From the NCBI RefSeq assembly GCF_000378305.1, contig NZ_KB899540.1, positions 435,953 to 499,952 of the forward strand: a stretch of DNA of 64,000 nucleotides. The letters are read 5' to 3'. A program made the position numbers and the translations under genes. The notes beneath the pieces are model-generated. The model did not search any database and was not told the origin of the DNA. It saw only the letters and a program-made list of their open reading frames with translations. The DNA is from Thioalkalivibrio sp. ALJ12 (GTDB lineage: Bacteria > Pseudomonadota > Gammaproteobacteria > Ectothiorhodospirales > Ectothiorhodospiraceae). Shown piece by piece: positions 31,425 to 44,842 of the stretch (its first letter is position 1; the number at the start of each line of letters is the position of its first letter).

Positions 31425-32725
31425 CTACGCACATGACCGTCGCCGAACACCACGTACTTGAGGGTGGTCAGGCCGTGCAGGCCCACCGGACCGCGCGCGT
31501 GCAGCTTGTCGGTGGAGATACCGATCTCCGCACCCAGGCCGTACTCGAAGCCATCGGCGAAGCGGGTGGAGGCGTTCACCATCACCGAGCTGGAGTCCAC
31601 CGCGCGCAGGAAACGCCGGGCCCGGGTGTAGTCCTCGGTCACGATGCTGTCGGTGTGGTGCGAACCGTACGTATTGATGTGGTCGATCGCTGCGTCCAGG
31701 TCGTCGACCACACGGATCGCGAGGATCGGCCCCAGGTATTCGGCCACCCAATCGTCCTCGGTGGCCTCGGCGATATCCGCCCCGCTGTCAGCGAGGATGG
31801 CGCGGGTGCGCGCACAGCCACGCAGGCTCACCTGGCGCTCGCCCAGCGCTGTGGCCAGGCGCGGCAGGAAAGCCTCGGCCTGGTCAGCGTGCACCAGCAG
31901 CGTCTCCATGGTGTTGCAGGTGCCGTAGCGCTGGGTCTTGGCGTTCACCGCCACGGCCAGCGCCTTGTCGAGATCGGCCCCGCCATCCACGTACACGTGG
32001 CAGACGCCGTCCAGGTGCTTGATCACCGGGATCTGCGACTCGTTGCTGACACGCTCGATCAGGCCCTTGCCGCCGCGCGGGACGATCACGTCCACGTACT
32101 GCGGCATGCGCAGTAGCGCGCCCACCGCCGCGCGGTCGGTGGTCGGCACCACCTGCACCGCCTCGCGCGGCAGCCCGGCCTGCTCCAGCCCGGCCTGGAT
32201 GATCGCGGCCAGGGCCTGATTCGAGTGCAGGGCCTCGGAGCCGCCGCGCAGGATCGCGGCGTTGCCGGACTTCAGGCACAGGGCGGCGGCGTCGATGGTC
32301 ACGTTCGGGCGCGATTCGTAGATGATGCCGATCACGCCCAGTGGCACGCGCATCTGGCCCACCTGGATGCCGCTCGGCTGATAGGCCATGTCGGTGATGG
32401 TGCCCACCGGATCGGGCAGCCCGGCCACCTGGCGACAGCCCTCGATCATGGTGTCGATGCGCGCGTCGGTCAGCGCCAGGCGGTCCAGCATCGCGGCGTC
32501 CAGGCCGCGCGCGCGCCCGGCCTCCAGATCGCGGCTGTTGGCCTCCACCAGCTCGGCACGCCGCGCGGCGATACCCTCGGCGATCGCGTGAAGCGCCGCG
32601 TTCTTCGCGCCCGGCTCGGCCTCGGCCATGCGCCGCGAGGCCACGCGGGCAGCACGCCCCAGGGCTTCGACCTGGGCGATCACGTCGGCGGCAGCGGGTT
32701 CGGTCGGGTGTACGGCAGCGTTCAT
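31421..32725 (-). CDS. proA: Gamma-glutamyl phosphate reductase ProA
   Basis: ProA reduces glutamyl-5-phosphate with NADPH in proline synthesis. The 434-residue aldehyde-dehydrogenase-fold protein shows [20 protein letters not shown] near 126-145, [19 protein letters not shown] near 151, the catalytic Cys 270 in [12 protein letters not shown] and the tail [15 protein letters not shown]. Its start follows the holA stop by four bases. proB is not adjacent; it is often with obgE elsewhere in this bacterial group. Confidence 0.97.
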   Translation of the reverse strand: MNAAVHPTEPAAADVIAQVEALGRAARVASRRMAEAEPGAKNAALHAIAEGIAARRAELVEANSRDLEAGRARGLDAAMLDRLALTDARIDTMIEGCRQVAGLPDPVGTITDMAYQPSGIQVGQMRVPLGVIGIIYESRPNVTIDAAALCLKSGNAAILRGGSEALHSNQALAAIIQAGLEQAGLPREAVQVVPTTDRAAVGALLRMPQYVDVIVPRGGKGLIERVSNESQIPVIKHLDGVCHVYVDGGADLDKALAVAVNAKTQRYGTCNTMETLLVHADQAEAFLPRLATALGERQVSLRGCARTRAILADSGADIAEATEDDWVAEYLGPILAIRVVDDLDAAIDHINTYGSHHTDSIVTEDYTRARRFLRAVDSSSVMVNASTRFADGFEYGLGAEIGISTDKLHARGPVGLHGLTTLKYVVFGDGHVRS

Positions 32726-32729
32726 GCAA

Positions 32730-33766
32730 TCAGACTCGTTCGGTGTTCAGTGCGGGCAATGGCCGGGACAACCGGCGTCCCGCCATACGGGCCACCAAGT
32801 CTAGCAACCCCTGCCGGGCGTTGCCGTTTTCCTGACCCTTGATGACCCGATCCACGCGCGCGGCCTCGCCCAGCAGCCCGCGCGCCGCCGGCAGGCTCAG
32901 CCGCGACATCGCCTGGCGCAGGGCCTTCTGGCCGTCTCCGAAGCTGCCCTGAAAGGCCTCGCGATCCGGCGCCCCGGCCGCCTTGCGCTCCATCGCCTGC
33001 ACCAGCAGCCGGCATTCGCGCGCCAGCGCCCAGAGGATCAGGGGCTCCGGCTGTCCCTCGTCCAGCAGCCCCTCCAGCATGCGCAGGGCATGTCGGGCAT
33101 CGCCGCGCAGTGCGGTCGGGGCCAGGGCAAACAGCTCGAAGCGCGCGGCGTCGGTGGTGGCTTCGGCCAGCACGGCCTCGTCGATGTCGGTCACGCCCGC
33201 CAGCGCCAGCTTCTCGATCTCCTGGCGCGCGGCCAGCAGATTGCCCTCGATGCGCGAGACCAGCAGCGCCAGCGCCGGATCCGTGATCGTCAGGCCATGG
33301 CGCTGCAGGCGGGCGCGAACCCACGGACCCAGCTGGGATGGCGGGATCGGACGCGCGTGCAGCACCACCGCACGGTTCTCCAGCGCCTTGAACCAGGCTG
33401 CCCGGCGCATGTCCCGATCCGGCCGCGGGAGCTGCAACAGCAGCACGAGATCGTCCTGGGGATCGGCCGCATAGGCCTTCAGGTGATCGCCACCTACCTT
33501 GCCCGGCTTGCCAGTGGCCAGGCGCAGGTCCAGCACGCTGCGCTCGGCGAACAGGGACCGGTCGCGGATCGCGGACTCGAACGGCGCCCAGTCGGACTGC
33601 GCGGTCATGTCCAGCACGGTCCGTTCCAGATAGCCCTGGTCGCGGGCCGCCGCACGGATCGCATCGGCCGCCTCGATCGCCTGCAATGGCTCCTCGGCCA
33701 GCAGCAGGTAGATCGGCGCCACGCCGCGCGCCAGATCCTGTTCCAGGCGGGCGAGATCCTGGGCCA

Positions 33767-33767
<1 letters not shown>
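32730..33767 (-). CDS. holA: DNA polymerase III delta subunit HolA
   Basis: HolA (delta) opens the beta clamp as part of the clamp loader. The 345 residues (343 in E. coli) begin with the family start [18 protein letters not shown], have [20 protein letters not shown] near 68-87 and the AAA+-like segment [20 protein letters not shown] near 168, followed by the C-terminal collar helices. The ATG shares one base with the lptE stop (TGATG). The leuS-lptE-holA arrangement is conserved among gammaproteobacteria. Confidence 0.95.
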
Positions 33768-37047
<3,280 letters not shown>

Positions 37048-37127
37048 TCAAAAAATGACCGGAACCACTGCGCATCACGACAGACGGAATCAGTGAGCCC
37101 ACGAAAAAGTCCCAAGGAGTTGAGGAC

Positions 37128-37982
37128 ATGAGTGAGGAAAAGGACGAAATCCCCGTTGTGAAGCGCGCCTATCCCGAAGACCTGGGCGAAGTCGAAAGAG
37201 AACACACACCCGAGACCGAGAGTCCCGCAATCCGCACAGTGGAGCCCGACCATCTCGGGACCTGGCTGGGCAAGGGCTGGCGAGACCTCTGGAAAACACC
37301 CGTGGCCCTGATACACGGCCTGGTCATCGCCATCGTCGGCCTGGTGCTGCTGGGAATGTCATGGAACCAGCCCTGGATGGCCTTTTCCTTCCTGGCCGGC
37401 TTCCTGTTCCTGGGGCCGGTGCTCGCCGTCGGCGTGAACTACCTGGCGATGGAACGCGAACAGGGCCATTCGACTGGCGCAGGCCTCGGCTGGCTTACCC
37501 ACCTGGGGGGATCGGTCTGGGTATTCGCCCTGCTGCTGGCCCTGATCTTCGTTATCTGGGCGAGCTTCGTCTGGATGTGGGTCGCCGTGCTGAATATCGG
37601 CGAACTGGGTGTGACCGGGCAGTTGCATCACCTGGTGGGCACCATGCTGACCACCGGCTCCGGGATCATCTCCCTGATCGGGGTAGTCGTGGCCGCCGTG
37701 GTGTTCGGGCTCATAGTCTTCGTACTGAGCCTCGTCACCTTGCCCGCCATGATCGATCACCGCGCCCGCGAGGAGGCCCCGCAGACCACGCTGGTCGACG
37801 CGATCGGGATGAGCCTGAAGGCCTTCAACCACAACCGGGGCACGCTGATCCTGTGGGGGCTGATCATTACCACCCTGTTCGTGATCTCGGTGGCCACGGC
37901 CTTGCTGGCACTGATCGTGATCTTCCCGTGGCTCGGCTTTGCGATGTGGCACGGCTACCGGGATCTGGTCGAAACTGCGTAA
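37128..37982 (+). CDS. DUF2189 integral membrane protein
   Basis: The 284 residues start with an acidic soluble stretch (about 1-55) and then span the membrane about six times. The C-terminal FPWLGFAMWHGYRDLVE and the pattern LPAMIDHRAREEAP...AIGMSLKAFNHNRGTLILW match DUF2189, a family of unknown function. The ATG at 37128 follows AAGGAG. Upstream (36922-37127) I see no clear promoter. It is 61 bases before the YbeL-type gene, with a strong hairpin between them. Confidence 0.88.
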   Translation: MSEEKDEIPVVKRAYPEDLGEVEREHTPETESPAIRTVEPDHLGTWLGKGWRDLWKTPVALIHGLVIAIVGLVLLGMSWNQPWMAFSFLAGFLFLGPVLAVGVNYLAMEREQGHSTGAGLGWLTHLGGSVWVFALLLALIFVIWASFVWMWVAVLNIGELGVTGQLHHLVGTMLTTGSGIISLIGVVVAAVVFGLIVFVLSLVTLPAMIDHRAREEAPQTTLVDAIGMSLKAFNHNRGTLILWGLIITTLFVISVATALLALIVIFPWLGFAMWHGYRDLVETA

Positions 37983-37996
37983 AAAGGCTCTAATCC

Positions 37997-38024
37997 TGGG
38001 GAGGGGGGCAACCGCCCCTCCCCA
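37997..38024. terminator. Strong intercistronic hairpin, DUF2189-ybeL
   Basis: A perfect 10-bp stem, TGGGGAGGGG/CCCCTCCCCA, with an eight-base loop lies 14 bases after the DUF2189 stop. AACAATC follows instead of a T-run, so it is more likely a partial terminator or an mRNA-stabilising hairpin than a full Rho-independent stop. Confidence 0.5.
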
Positions 38025-38043
38025 ACAATCGACGGAGGAATCG

Positions 38044-38589
38044 ATGAGCGAAGAACGCAGGGACGAGGAACGCGAGAACCGACTGAGCAGCGCCTACCAC
38101 CGGATGCTGCACGAGGTCACCGAAGATCTCGAAAAACTGGAGGACAAGACCAGCAAGGCGATCACCGAGACACTGGAAAACGCCCGCGACCGCGTACAGA
38201 AGGCCAGCGACCTCACGCGCGAGGAGGCCCACGAGGTCATGGACTATCTGCGCCGCGACCTGCAGGACCTGGGGGCTTACCTGGACAGCCGCAGCGAGGA
38301 CTGGCGCGGCTGGCTGCGGATCGACCTCGGGCTGATCGAGGCCAGTGTTCTCAATGCGCTGGAGCGCATCGCCGACAGGACTCGCATCGAGATCACCGAG
38401 CTGACCGCCCGCGCCCAGGTGATGGGCGAATGGCACACCGGCGAGATCACTGGCCCCGGCGAGCTGTTGTGCAAGAAATGCGGCCATGCACTGCACATGA
38501 CCAAGGTCGCGCGCATTCCGCCCTGCTCCAACTGCCATAACACGACCTTCCGCCGTGGCCCGGGCGCCAGCGAGACCGCAGAGGCCTAG
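38044..38589 (+). CDS. ybeL: YbeL-type (DUF1451) zinc-ribbon protein
   Basis: The 181 residues match E. coli YbeL in layout: a long helical N-terminal part (SSAYHRMLHEVTEDLEKLEDK, split, then LTREEAHEVMDYLRRDLQDLG), the EWHTGEITGPGELLCKKCGHAL stretch near 134 (split), and a second Cys pair PPCSNCHN near 160. The two CxxC knuckles form a zinc ribbon. Function is unknown. E. coli ybeL also neighbours leuS, so the linkage is conserved although the DUF2189 gene sits between them here. The ATG at 38044 follows GGAGGAA. Confidence 0.88.
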   Translation: MSEERRDEERENRLSSAYHRMLHEVTEDLEKLEDKTSKAITETLENARDRVQKASDLTREEAHEVMDYLRRDLQDLGAYLDSRSEDWRGWLRIDLGLIEASVLNALERIADRTRIEITELTARAQVMGEWHTGEITGPGELLCKKCGHALHMTKVARIPPCSNCHNTTFRRGPGASETAEA

Positions 38590-38623
38590 GAGCCGATCAG
38601 TCCCAGGTCCGACAGGCTCATAG
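38586..38623. repeat. Short palindromic repeat at the ybeL stop codon
   Basis: CTAGGAGCC and GGCTCATAG (one mismatch in nine) flank a 20-base loop, forming a possible hairpin that begins inside the ybeL stop codon. The loop and right arm match the sequence at the proA end (31392-31424). It lies between the converging ybeL and lnt genes, where it might end transcription, although there is no T-run. Confidence 0.4.
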
Positions 38624-38636
38624 TCCAGCGGAAACG

Positions 38637-40136
38637 TCAGACCGACTGTGACCGGGTGCGGCGACCCACCGCCGCACCCAGCACCACCAGTACCAGCGCA
38701 GCCAGCACCGCCGGGCCCTCGCCCAGCGCGGCGGCGGGGGTCAGCCCGGTGCGCGGCTCCAGCGTCCCGCGGACCACCTCGCGGGTAAACAGACCCGAGC
38801 GTTCCAGGATACGGCCATCGGCATCGATCAGCGCCGAGATGCCCGTGTTGGTCGAACGCACCATCGGGCGCCCGGTCTCCACCGCGCGCACCCGGGCAAT
38901 CTGCAGGTGCTGGGCCGGGGCCAGGCTGTCGCCGAACCAGGCGTCGTTGGAGACGTTGACCAGGAATCCGGCCTCCGGCAGTGCCGCGCGAATGTGACGG
39001 GAATAGGCGGACTCGTAGCAAATACTGACCCCGGCGGTCGTCCCGGCCATCTCCATGCGGCCATCGCCCCTGCCCGGGGAGAGGTCCGACATCGGGATCT
39101 GCAGCAGCCGGTCCAGCCAGGCCAGGCGATCGCGCAGCGGGATGTACTCGCCAAAGGGCACCAGCTGGCGCTTGTTGTAGCCCACGCCACTGCCGACATG
39201 CACCACCGAGTTGAAGACATCCCGCCCCTCGGCCTCGTAATCGAAGATACCGACCACCAGCTCGCCACCGGCCTCGGCGAGCTCGCTCGCAATGCCTTCC
39301 AGAGGACGGTGAACCTCGGTATAGAACGCCGGTATCGCGGTCTCCGGCCAGACGATCAACGCATCCCCGACGGCCTCGCGGGTCAACTCCTGATAGATAT
39401 CCAGCGAATACTCGATCCCGTCCGGGGCCCATTTGCGGGCCTGGTCGATGTTGCCCTGCACCATCGCGACCGGGATCTCCTCGCCGGTGGGCTCCACCCA
39501 GCGCACGAGCCCCAGTGCCAGCGATGCGATCACCACCGTGACGGCCAGCCCTGCTCCCAGCCAGCGCTTCCCCGGCAGAAATACACTGACCACGGCCACC
39601 GCGAGCAACGCGACCATCAGCCCGGCGCCCAGCTCCCCGGCCAGGGGCAGCCAGCCCTGCAGTGGGGTGTCCAGCACCGTGTGCCCGAACAGCAGCCAGG
39701 GGAAGCCCGAGAACAGCCAGGACCGGGCCAGTTCCATCAGCACCACACCCCCGGCCAGGGCCAGCAGCCCGGCTGGTCGCGTCAGCGGCAGAAAACGGGC
39801 GGCCAGCCCCGCGAGCAGGGCCGGATAAAGGGCCATCATCAGTACGAAGAGCACGGTGATGAACGAGGCCACCACCAGGGGGGCCTGCCCGAATACCAGC
39901 AGGCTGTTGAAGATCCAGGTCACGCCGGCCCCGAAGAACCCGAGCCCGAAGGCATAGCCGGTCCAGGCGGCCTGCCGCGGCGGTGCGTCGATCAGCAGGC
40001 CAAACCAGACGGCCAGCCCCAGGGGCGCGGCCAGGAACCAGCCGACCGGGGCAAAGGCGAGGGTCGCCCCCGCCCCTGAGACCAGGGCCAGCACTGTGAT
40101 GGCCCAGGCAGGCAGACGCTCGGCCAGTGGCTGCAT
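38637..40136 (-). CDS. lnt: Apolipoprotein N-acyltransferase Lnt
   Basis: Lnt adds the third acyl chain to lipoproteins in the inner membrane, needed for Lol export. The 499 residues have six or more membrane helices (to about 210), the nitrilase-like periplasmic domain and a final helix near 480. The catalytic triad is visible: Glu 265 (IVWPETAIPAF), Lys 322 (YNKRQLVPFGEYIP) and Cys 373 (GVSICYES). Its ATG shares one base with the corC stop. The window also encodes lipoprotein substrates such as LptE and the GDSL esterase. Confidence 0.96.
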   Translation of the reverse strand: MQPLAERLPAWAITVLALVSGAGATLAFAPVGWFLAAPLGLAVWFGLLIDAPPRQAAWTGYAFGLGFFGAGVTWIFNSLLVFGQAPLVVASFITVLFVLMMALYPALLAGLAARFLPLTRPAGLLALAGGVVLMELARSWLFSGFPWLLFGHTVLDTPLQGWLPLAGELGAGLMVALLAVAVVSVFLPGKRWLGAGLAVTVVIASLALGLVRWVEPTGEEIPVAMVQGNIDQARKWAPDGIEYSLDIYQELTREAVGDALIVWPETAIPAFYTEVHRPLEGIASELAEAGGELVVGIFDYEAEGRDVFNSVVHVGSGVGYNKRQLVPFGEYIPLRDRLAWLDRLLQIPMSDLSPGRGDGRMEMAGTTAGVSICYESAYSRHIRAALPEAGFLVNVSNDAWFGDSLAPAQHLQIARVRAVETGRPMVRSTNTGISALIDADGRILERSGLFTREVVRGTLEPRTGLTPAAALGEGPAVLAALVLVVLGAAVGRRTRSQSV

Positions 40137-41068
40137 CAGGCCCCCTTGTGCTCGCCGCTGTCGGTCGGCTGGCCCTCGAAGGTCTGGCCAGAGTCATCCG
40201 AGACCGGGATCACGTCGGGCTCCGGCAGGCGCATCTCCAGCAGATGCAGGCGGCGGTTGTCCGCGCGCAGCACACGAAAGCGCATCCCGTCGATCACAAT
40301 CTGCTCACCACGTCGCGGCACATGGCCGAAGTGCGACAGCACCAGTCCGCCGATGGTGTCGAAGTCGTCCTCGCTGTAGGCGGTCTGGAAGTAGGCGTTG
40401 AACTCCTCCATCGGCGTCAGCGCCTTGATGGTGTAGCGCCCGCCGGGGTGCTGCATGATCTGGGTCAGGTAGTCCTCGACATCGTGCTCGTCCTCGATCT
40501 CGCCGACGATCTGCTCCAGCACGTCCTCGATGGTCACCAGCCCGGCCACGCCACCGTACTCGTCCACCACGATCGCCATGTGGTTGCGGCTCAGGCGGAA
40601 CTCCTTCAGCAGCACGTTCAGGCGCTTGCTCTCCGGCACGAACACCGCCGGGCGCAGGATCTCCTGCATGTCGAAGGCGGCATCGTCGGGCTCGCCGAAA
40701 AAGCGCAGCAGGTCCTTGGCCAGCAGGACACCGACGACCTCGTCGCGGTGGTCCCCGACCACCGGCAGGCGCGAGTGCGCGGAGGCGACCACGTCCGGCA
40801 GGAACTCGGACAGGCGCGCGTCGCGGCGGACGACCTCCATCTGCGCACGCGGGATCATGATGTCGCGCACCTGCATGTCGGCCACGTTGAGCACGCCCTC
40901 GAGCATGGTCAGGGCCTCGGGGTCGACCAGCTCGCGACCGTGCGCATCGCGCAGCGTCTCGATCAATTCGGGGCGGGTGGCAGGATCGCGGCGCGGCCAC
41001 AGGCGCGTCTTCGCGCGCTCCAGCCAGCGCCGCCAGGTAGGTTGCTCGTCGGGTACGGGTTCAGGCAT
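40136..41068 (-). CDS. corC: CorC/HlyC-type CBS-domain protein
   Basis: The 310 residues hold a short N-terminal region, two CBS domains (about 60-185; [19 protein letters not shown] and [16 protein letters not shown]) and a C-terminal CorC_HlyC domain (about 205-285; [20 protein letters not shown]). This soluble form lacks the membrane DUF21 part. The family is tied to magnesium and cobalt efflux and often called CorC/YbeX; the ribosome link of YbeX in E. coli fits its neighbours ybeY and ybeZ. The ATG at 41068 overlaps ybeY by eight bases; an in-frame GTG at 41104 is an alternative. Confidence 0.93.
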   Translation of the reverse strand: MPEPVPDEQPTWRRWLERAKTRLWPRRDPATRPELIETLRDAHGRELVDPEALTMLEGVLNVADMQVRDIMIPRAQMEVVRRDARLSEFLPDVVASAHSRLPVVGDHRDEVVGVLLAKDLLRFFGEPDDAAFDMQEILRPAVFVPESKRLNVLLKEFRLSRNHMAIVVDEYGGVAGLVTIEDVLEQIVGEIEDEHDVEDYLTQIMQHPGGRYTIKALTPMEEFNAYFQTAYSEDDFDTIGGLVLSHFGHVPRRGEQIVIDGMRFRVLRADNRRLHLLEMRLPEPDVIPVSDDSGQTFEGQPTDSGEHKGA

Positions 41069-41576
41069 TGGGGACGGTTCCGGTGGCGGGCGCGCTTGGG
41101 TCACGGGCCGGAGAGCCGGTCTGATAGGGGTCGGGATAGCCTAACCCGGCCAGGATCGAGCGCTCAACGGCCTCCATCGCCTCGGCCTCGCCGGGTTCCT
41201 GGTGATCCATGCCCTGCAGATGCAGCAGGCCATGCACCACCATGTGATTGTAATGGGCCCGCAGGGACTTGCCCTGCTCGGCCGCCTCGCGCGCCAGCAC
41301 CGGCGCACAGAGCACGATATCGCCGAGATAGTGCGGCTCGCCCGCCGCCATCGCGGGCAGATCGGGGGCGGGGAAGGACAATACGTTGGTGGCGTAGGCA
41401 CGCCCGCGAAAGCCCCGGTTCAGTTCCAGGCCTTCGTCGGCATCCACCACGCGCAGGGTTACGCGGGCCCGGCCGGCCCCGCGCCATGCGGCGCGCGCGG
41501 CCCGGTGCAGGGTAACGGCGGACGGGATCCCCCGACGCGGCAGGGCATACTGGACCACGACCTCAAGCGTCGCCAT
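41061..41576 (-). CDS. ybeY: rRNA maturation endoribonuclease YbeY
   Basis: YbeY is a zinc-dependent RNase involved in 16S rRNA 3'-end maturation and ribosome quality control. The metal site [11 protein letters not shown] near residue 116 (three His) is intact, and NVLSFPAP with GDIVLCAPV are family blocks. Length is 171 from the ATG at 41576, which lies within the end of ybeZ (14-base overlap). The upstream frame to 41666 is shadow. The ybeZ-ybeY-corC-lnt order is conserved. Confidence 0.95.
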   Translation of the reverse strand: MATLEVVVQYALPRRGIPSAVTLHRAARAAWRGAGRARVTLRVVDADEGLELNRGFRGRAYATNVLSFPAPDLPAMAAGEPHYLGDIVLCAPVLAREAAEQGKSLRAHYNHMVVHGLLHLQGMDHQEPGEAEAMEAVERSILAGLGYPDPYQTGSPARDPSAPATGTVPNA

Positions 41577-42558
41577 CGCCTCGGGGTCCGCCCTCCTGTG
41601 CCGCGTCATCCTCGTGTGCGTCGTAGGCCTCGACGATGCGCTGCACCAGCGGGTGGCGCACCACATCGCCCGCCTGGAACCGCGTAATGCTCACCCCCTC
41701 CACGCCCTGCAGAATCTGCATCGCGTGCTTCAGGCCCGAACGCTGACCGCGCGGCAAATCCACCTGGGTGATATCGCCGTTGACCACAGCCGTGGAACCA
41801 AAGCCGATCCGGGTGAGGAACATCTTCATCTGCTCGACGGTGGTGTTCTGTGCCTCGTCGAGGATGATGAAGGCCTCGTTCAGCGTGCGCCCGCGCATGT
41901 AGGCCAGCGGGGCCACCTCGATCACCTGGCGCTCCATCAGACGCGCGGTCTGGTCGAAGCCCATCAGTTCATACAGGGCGTCGTACATCGGGCGCAGGTA
42001 GGGGTCGATCTTCTGCGCGAGATCGCCAGGCAGGAAACCCAGGCGCTCGCCCGCCTCCACCGCCGGACGCACCAGCACCAGGCGCTGCACGCGGTCCTGC
42101 TCCAGCGCCGCGACAGCGGCGGCCACCGCGAGAAAGGTCTTGCCGGTCCCGGCGGGGCCGATCCCGAAGCTCAGGTCATGCTGCTGGATCGAGGCCAGGT
42201 AGCGGCTCTGGCGCGGACCACGGCCCCGGATCACCGCGCGCTTCAGACGCAAGGCGGGATCGGCGGCGGCCGGCTCGGCCTCCGCCAACCCTTCCATGTG
42301 CGCGGTCTGCAGTGCCGTATGCACCTGCTCCAGGCTGACCGGTTCCTCCTGCGCCATGCGGTGGAGGTCGTGAATCAGCGCGCCGGCGGCCTGTACCGCG
42401 GCCTTCGGCCCGGTCAGGTTGAAGCGCGGCCCGCGATTGTGCACGGCTACGCCCAGGCGCGACTCGATCAGGCGCAGATGGGCATCCAGCGGACCGGACA
42501 GACGCGCCAGCGTCTCCTGGTCCCCCGGCTCCAGGGTGAAATCCAGACGGTTACTCAT
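41563..42558 (-). CDS. ybeZ: PhoH-like ATPase YbeZ
   Basis: A PhoH-family NTPase thought to work with YbeY in RNA metabolism. The 331 residues have an N-terminal KH-like region (about 1-80), Walker [11 protein letters not shown] (132-141) and Walker [12 protein letters not shown] near 230, with a C-terminal [22 protein letters not shown]. The start ATG at 42558 directly follows the miaB stop (3-base gap); a TTG just ahead is less likely. No strong ribosome site is seen, consistent with coupling to miaB. Confidence 0.94.
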   Translation of the reverse strand: MSNRLDFTLEPGDQETLARLSGPLDAHLRLIESRLGVAVHNRGPRFNLTGPKAAVQAAGALIHDLHRMAQEEPVSLEQVHTALQTAHMEGLAEAEPAAADPALRLKRAVIRGRGPRQSRYLASIQQHDLSFGIGPAGTGKTFLAVAAAVAALEQDRVQRLVLVRPAVEAGERLGFLPGDLAQKIDPYLRPMYDALYELMGFDQTARLMERQVIEVAPLAYMRGRTLNEAFIILDEAQNTTVEQMKMFLTRIGFGSTAVVNGDITQVDLPRGQRSGLKHAMQILQGVEGVSITRFQAGDVVRHPLVQRIVEAYDAHEDDAAQEGGPRGDGDA

Positions 42559-42561
42559 CAA

Positions 42562-43914
42562 TCAGGCGCCGACGGCGGCGGGCATCGCCCGCTCGACCGC
42601 ACGGCCGCGCAGGGAATGCGCCAGGGCCTCGGTGATCTCGACCGGGATCATCTGTCCGATCAGGCTGGGGTCGCCCGCAAAATTCACGATGCGGTTGTTT
42701 GCCGTTCGCCCGGCCAGTTCGCCCGGATTGCGCTTGGCCGGGCCCTCGATGAGGACCGACTCGATGTTGCCGACCATGGCCTGGTTGCGCTCGCGCCCGT
42801 GCTGTTCGATCAGGGCCTGCAGCTCGGCCAGGCGAGCCTTCTTGGTAGCCAGCGGCACGTCGTCCGGCAGCGAGGCCGCTGGCGTACCCGGACGGGCGCT
42901 GTAGATGAAGCTGAAGGAGAAGTCGAAGTGCAGCTCCTCGATCAGCTTCATGGTCGCCGCGTGGTCGGCGTCCGTCTCGCCGGGGAAGCCGACGATGAAG
43001 TCGGAGGACAGGTCCAGGTCCGGACGCGCCTCGCGCAGGCGGCGGATCTTGGACTTGTATTCCAGAATCGTGTGGCCACGCTTCATCTGCGCCAGGATGC
43101 GGTCGGAACCGCTCTGTACCGGCAGGTGCAAGTGGCTGACCAGCTTGGGCTCGTCGGCATAGGCCTGGATCAGCGAATCGGAAAACTCCACCGGATGCGA
43201 GGTGGTAAAACGGATGCGCTCGATCCCGTCCACCGCGGCGACGTAGTGGATCAGCAGGGCGAGGTCGGCGGTGTCACCGTCCTCCATCGGCCCGCGGTAG
43301 GCATTCACGTTCTGCCCCAGCAGGTTGATCTCCTTGACCCCCTGCCCGGCCAGCGCCACGACCTCGGCGATCACGTCGTCGAACGGCCGGCTGATCTCGT
43401 CACCGCGGGTATAGGGCACCACGCAGAAGCTGCAGTACTTGGAACAGCCCTCCATCACCGAGACGAACGCGGTCGGGCCATCGGCCTTCGGCTCGGGCAG
43501 GCGGTCGAACTTTTCGATCTCGGGGAAGGAGATGTCCACCACCGGCGCCCGCTCGCGGCGCACCGACTGGATCATCGCCGGCAGGCGGTGCAGGGTCTGC
43601 GGCCCGAACACCAGATCCACGTAGGGCGCGCGCTCGCGCAGGGCGTCGCCCTCCTGGCTGGCGACACAGCCGCCAACCCCGATGATCACCTCCGGTCGGC
43701 GCTCCTTGATCTGGCGCCAGCGCCCCAGCAGCGAGAACACCTTCTCCTGTGCCTTCTCGCGGATGGAGCAGGTGTTCATCAGCAGGAGATCGGCCTGCTC
43801 GGGGTCATCGGTACGCTCCGCCCCGTGCAGCTCGCGCAGCGCGTCGAGCATGCGGTCGGAGTCGTACTCGTTCATCTGACACCCGTGCGTCTGGATGTAG
43901 ACCTTGCGGATCAT
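42562..43914 (-). CDS. miaB: tRNA 2-methylthio-N6-isopentenyladenosine-37 synthase MiaB
   Basis: MiaB adds a methylthio group to i6A37 in tRNAs. It is a radical-SAM enzyme with two 4Fe-4S clusters. The auxiliary-cluster Cys 12, 49 and 83 lie in the N-terminal UPF0004 domain (THGCQMN, NTCSIR, GGCVASQ). The radical-SAM CxxxCxxC is at Cys 157, 161 and 164 (CSKYCSFC). A TRAM domain ends the protein (about 378-440). Length is 450. It heads the miaB-ybeZ-ybeY-corC-lnt run. Confidence 0.97.
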   Translation of the reverse strand: MIRKVYIQTHGCQMNEYDSDRMLDALRELHGAERTDDPEQADLLLMNTCSIREKAQEKVFSLLGRWRQIKERRPEVIIGVGGCVASQEGDALRERAPYVDLVFGPQTLHRLPAMIQSVRRERAPVVDISFPEIEKFDRLPEPKADGPTAFVSVMEGCSKYCSFCVVPYTRGDEISRPFDDVIAEVVALAGQGVKEINLLGQNVNAYRGPMEDGDTADLALLIHYVAAVDGIERIRFTTSHPVEFSDSLIQAYADEPKLVSHLHLPVQSGSDRILAQMKRGHTILEYKSKIRRLREARPDLDLSSDFIVGFPGETDADHAATMKLIEELHFDFSFSFIYSARPGTPAASLPDDVPLATKKARLAELQALIEQHGRERNQAMVGNIESVLIEGPAKRNPGELAGRTANNRIVNFAGDPSLIGQMIPVEITEALAHSLRGRAVERAMPAAVGA

Positions 43915-43953
43915 GCGTGCGTACTTGTGTTGGTGGACGTCGGGGACATCCCT

Positions 43954-44433
43954 TTAGAACGGGACGTCGTCGTCATCGAAGGCGCCACCGGAGACCGGGG
44001 CGCTGCTGCGGTTGCCGCCCTGCTGGCCGCCACCGCCATAGGCATTGCCGCCGCCATAGCCCGGGTCCTGGTCGAACCCGCCGCCACCGCCACCACCACG
44101 ACCGCCGATCAACTGCATGTCGTTGGCGACCACCTCGGTGCTGTAGCGGTCATTGCCGGACTGGTCCTGCCACTTGCGGGTCTGGATCTTGCCCTCGATA
44201 TAGACCTGCGAGCCCTTGGACAGGTACTGCGCGGCGATGTCGGCCAGACGCCCGAACATCACCACCCGGTGCCATTCGGTGTTCTCGCGCTTCTCGCCGG
44301 AGTTCTTGTCGGTCCACTGCTCCGAGGTGGCCAGACGCAGATTGGTCACGGTAACCCCGTTGGGGGTCTCGCGCTTTTCCGGGTCGGCCCCGAGATTACC
44401 GAGCAGGATGACTTTGTTGACGCCGCGGGCCAT
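43954..44433 (-). CDS. ssb: Single-stranded DNA-binding protein SSB
   Basis: The 159 residues comprise an OB fold (1-110, [19 protein letters not shown] and the [20 protein letters not shown] segment), a Gly-rich disordered linker (about 111-150) and the acidic tip DDDDVPF that binds partner proteins, such as HolC. It is of standard bacterial length. Upstream, on the same strand, an MFS gene is separated by the second palindromic element. The miaB-side gap (43915-43953) is short, so miaB could be read from the ssb promoter. Confidence 0.97.
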   Translation of the reverse strand: MARGVNKVILLGNLGADPEKRETPNGVTVTNLRLATSEQWTDKNSGEKRENTEWHRVVMFGRLADIAAQYLSKGSQVYIEGKIQTRKWQDQSGNDRYSTEVVANDMQLIGGRGGGGGGGFDQDPGYGGGNAYGGGGQQGGNRSSAPVSGGAFDDDDVPF

Positions 44434-44487
44434 GGGAACTCCTTAGTGTCTGACGCCTTGTGCAGGGCGCGGGAAACGAACCGTTAA

Positions 44488-44770
44488 GGAAACACTGATC
44501 AATGTACACGCTCGCGTTGGTACCCCAGGTTTTCCGAGACAAGGCGCGTCGCGCAGCGCCGTAGTTCATTCTACGGTCAAGCGGCGCAACGCAGCATCGG
44601 GGAACCTGGGGTGCCAACCCCGAAGGGGCTCGGCCGCCCGTTGTAATCAAAAACTGGCATGCGCACGGCGTTGCGGCTCCCTTGTGCAGAATGACTGCAT
44701 GGCAGTCGCTGCGCCTTGTTCGCACGCAAAAGCGACTCGAGCGCGAGCGCGTACATTGGTCAGTGTTTCC
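44488..44770. repeat. 283-bp two-module palindromic element, copy 2
   Basis: This copy fills most of the 409-base ssb-MFS gap (44434-44842) and is inverted relative to the one at 7656-7935. Its ends are GGAAACACTGATCAATGTAC and the matching GTACATTGGTCAGTGTTTCC. TTAA lies directly outside both ends, consistent with a target-site duplication or longer termini. The module order is B then A. The module B apex is CCGTAG/CTACGG, and one arm of module A has diverged so that its pairing is weaker than in copy 1. A small CCCCGAAGGGG hairpin joins the modules. It holds no open frame with coding features. Confidence 0.85.
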
Positions 44771-44842
44771 TTAATTGTAGCAGGGCGCCCGCGAGCCAGC
44801 AGCGCCCGTTTGCGGTATTGCCTCAAACACCGATGGCACCGC

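Noticed and set aside
41614..44487. 957-codon frame antisense to ybeZ, miaB and ssb
   Set aside because: It crosses three certain genes on the opposite strand and translates to repetitive Gln/His/Arg-rich text without motifs.
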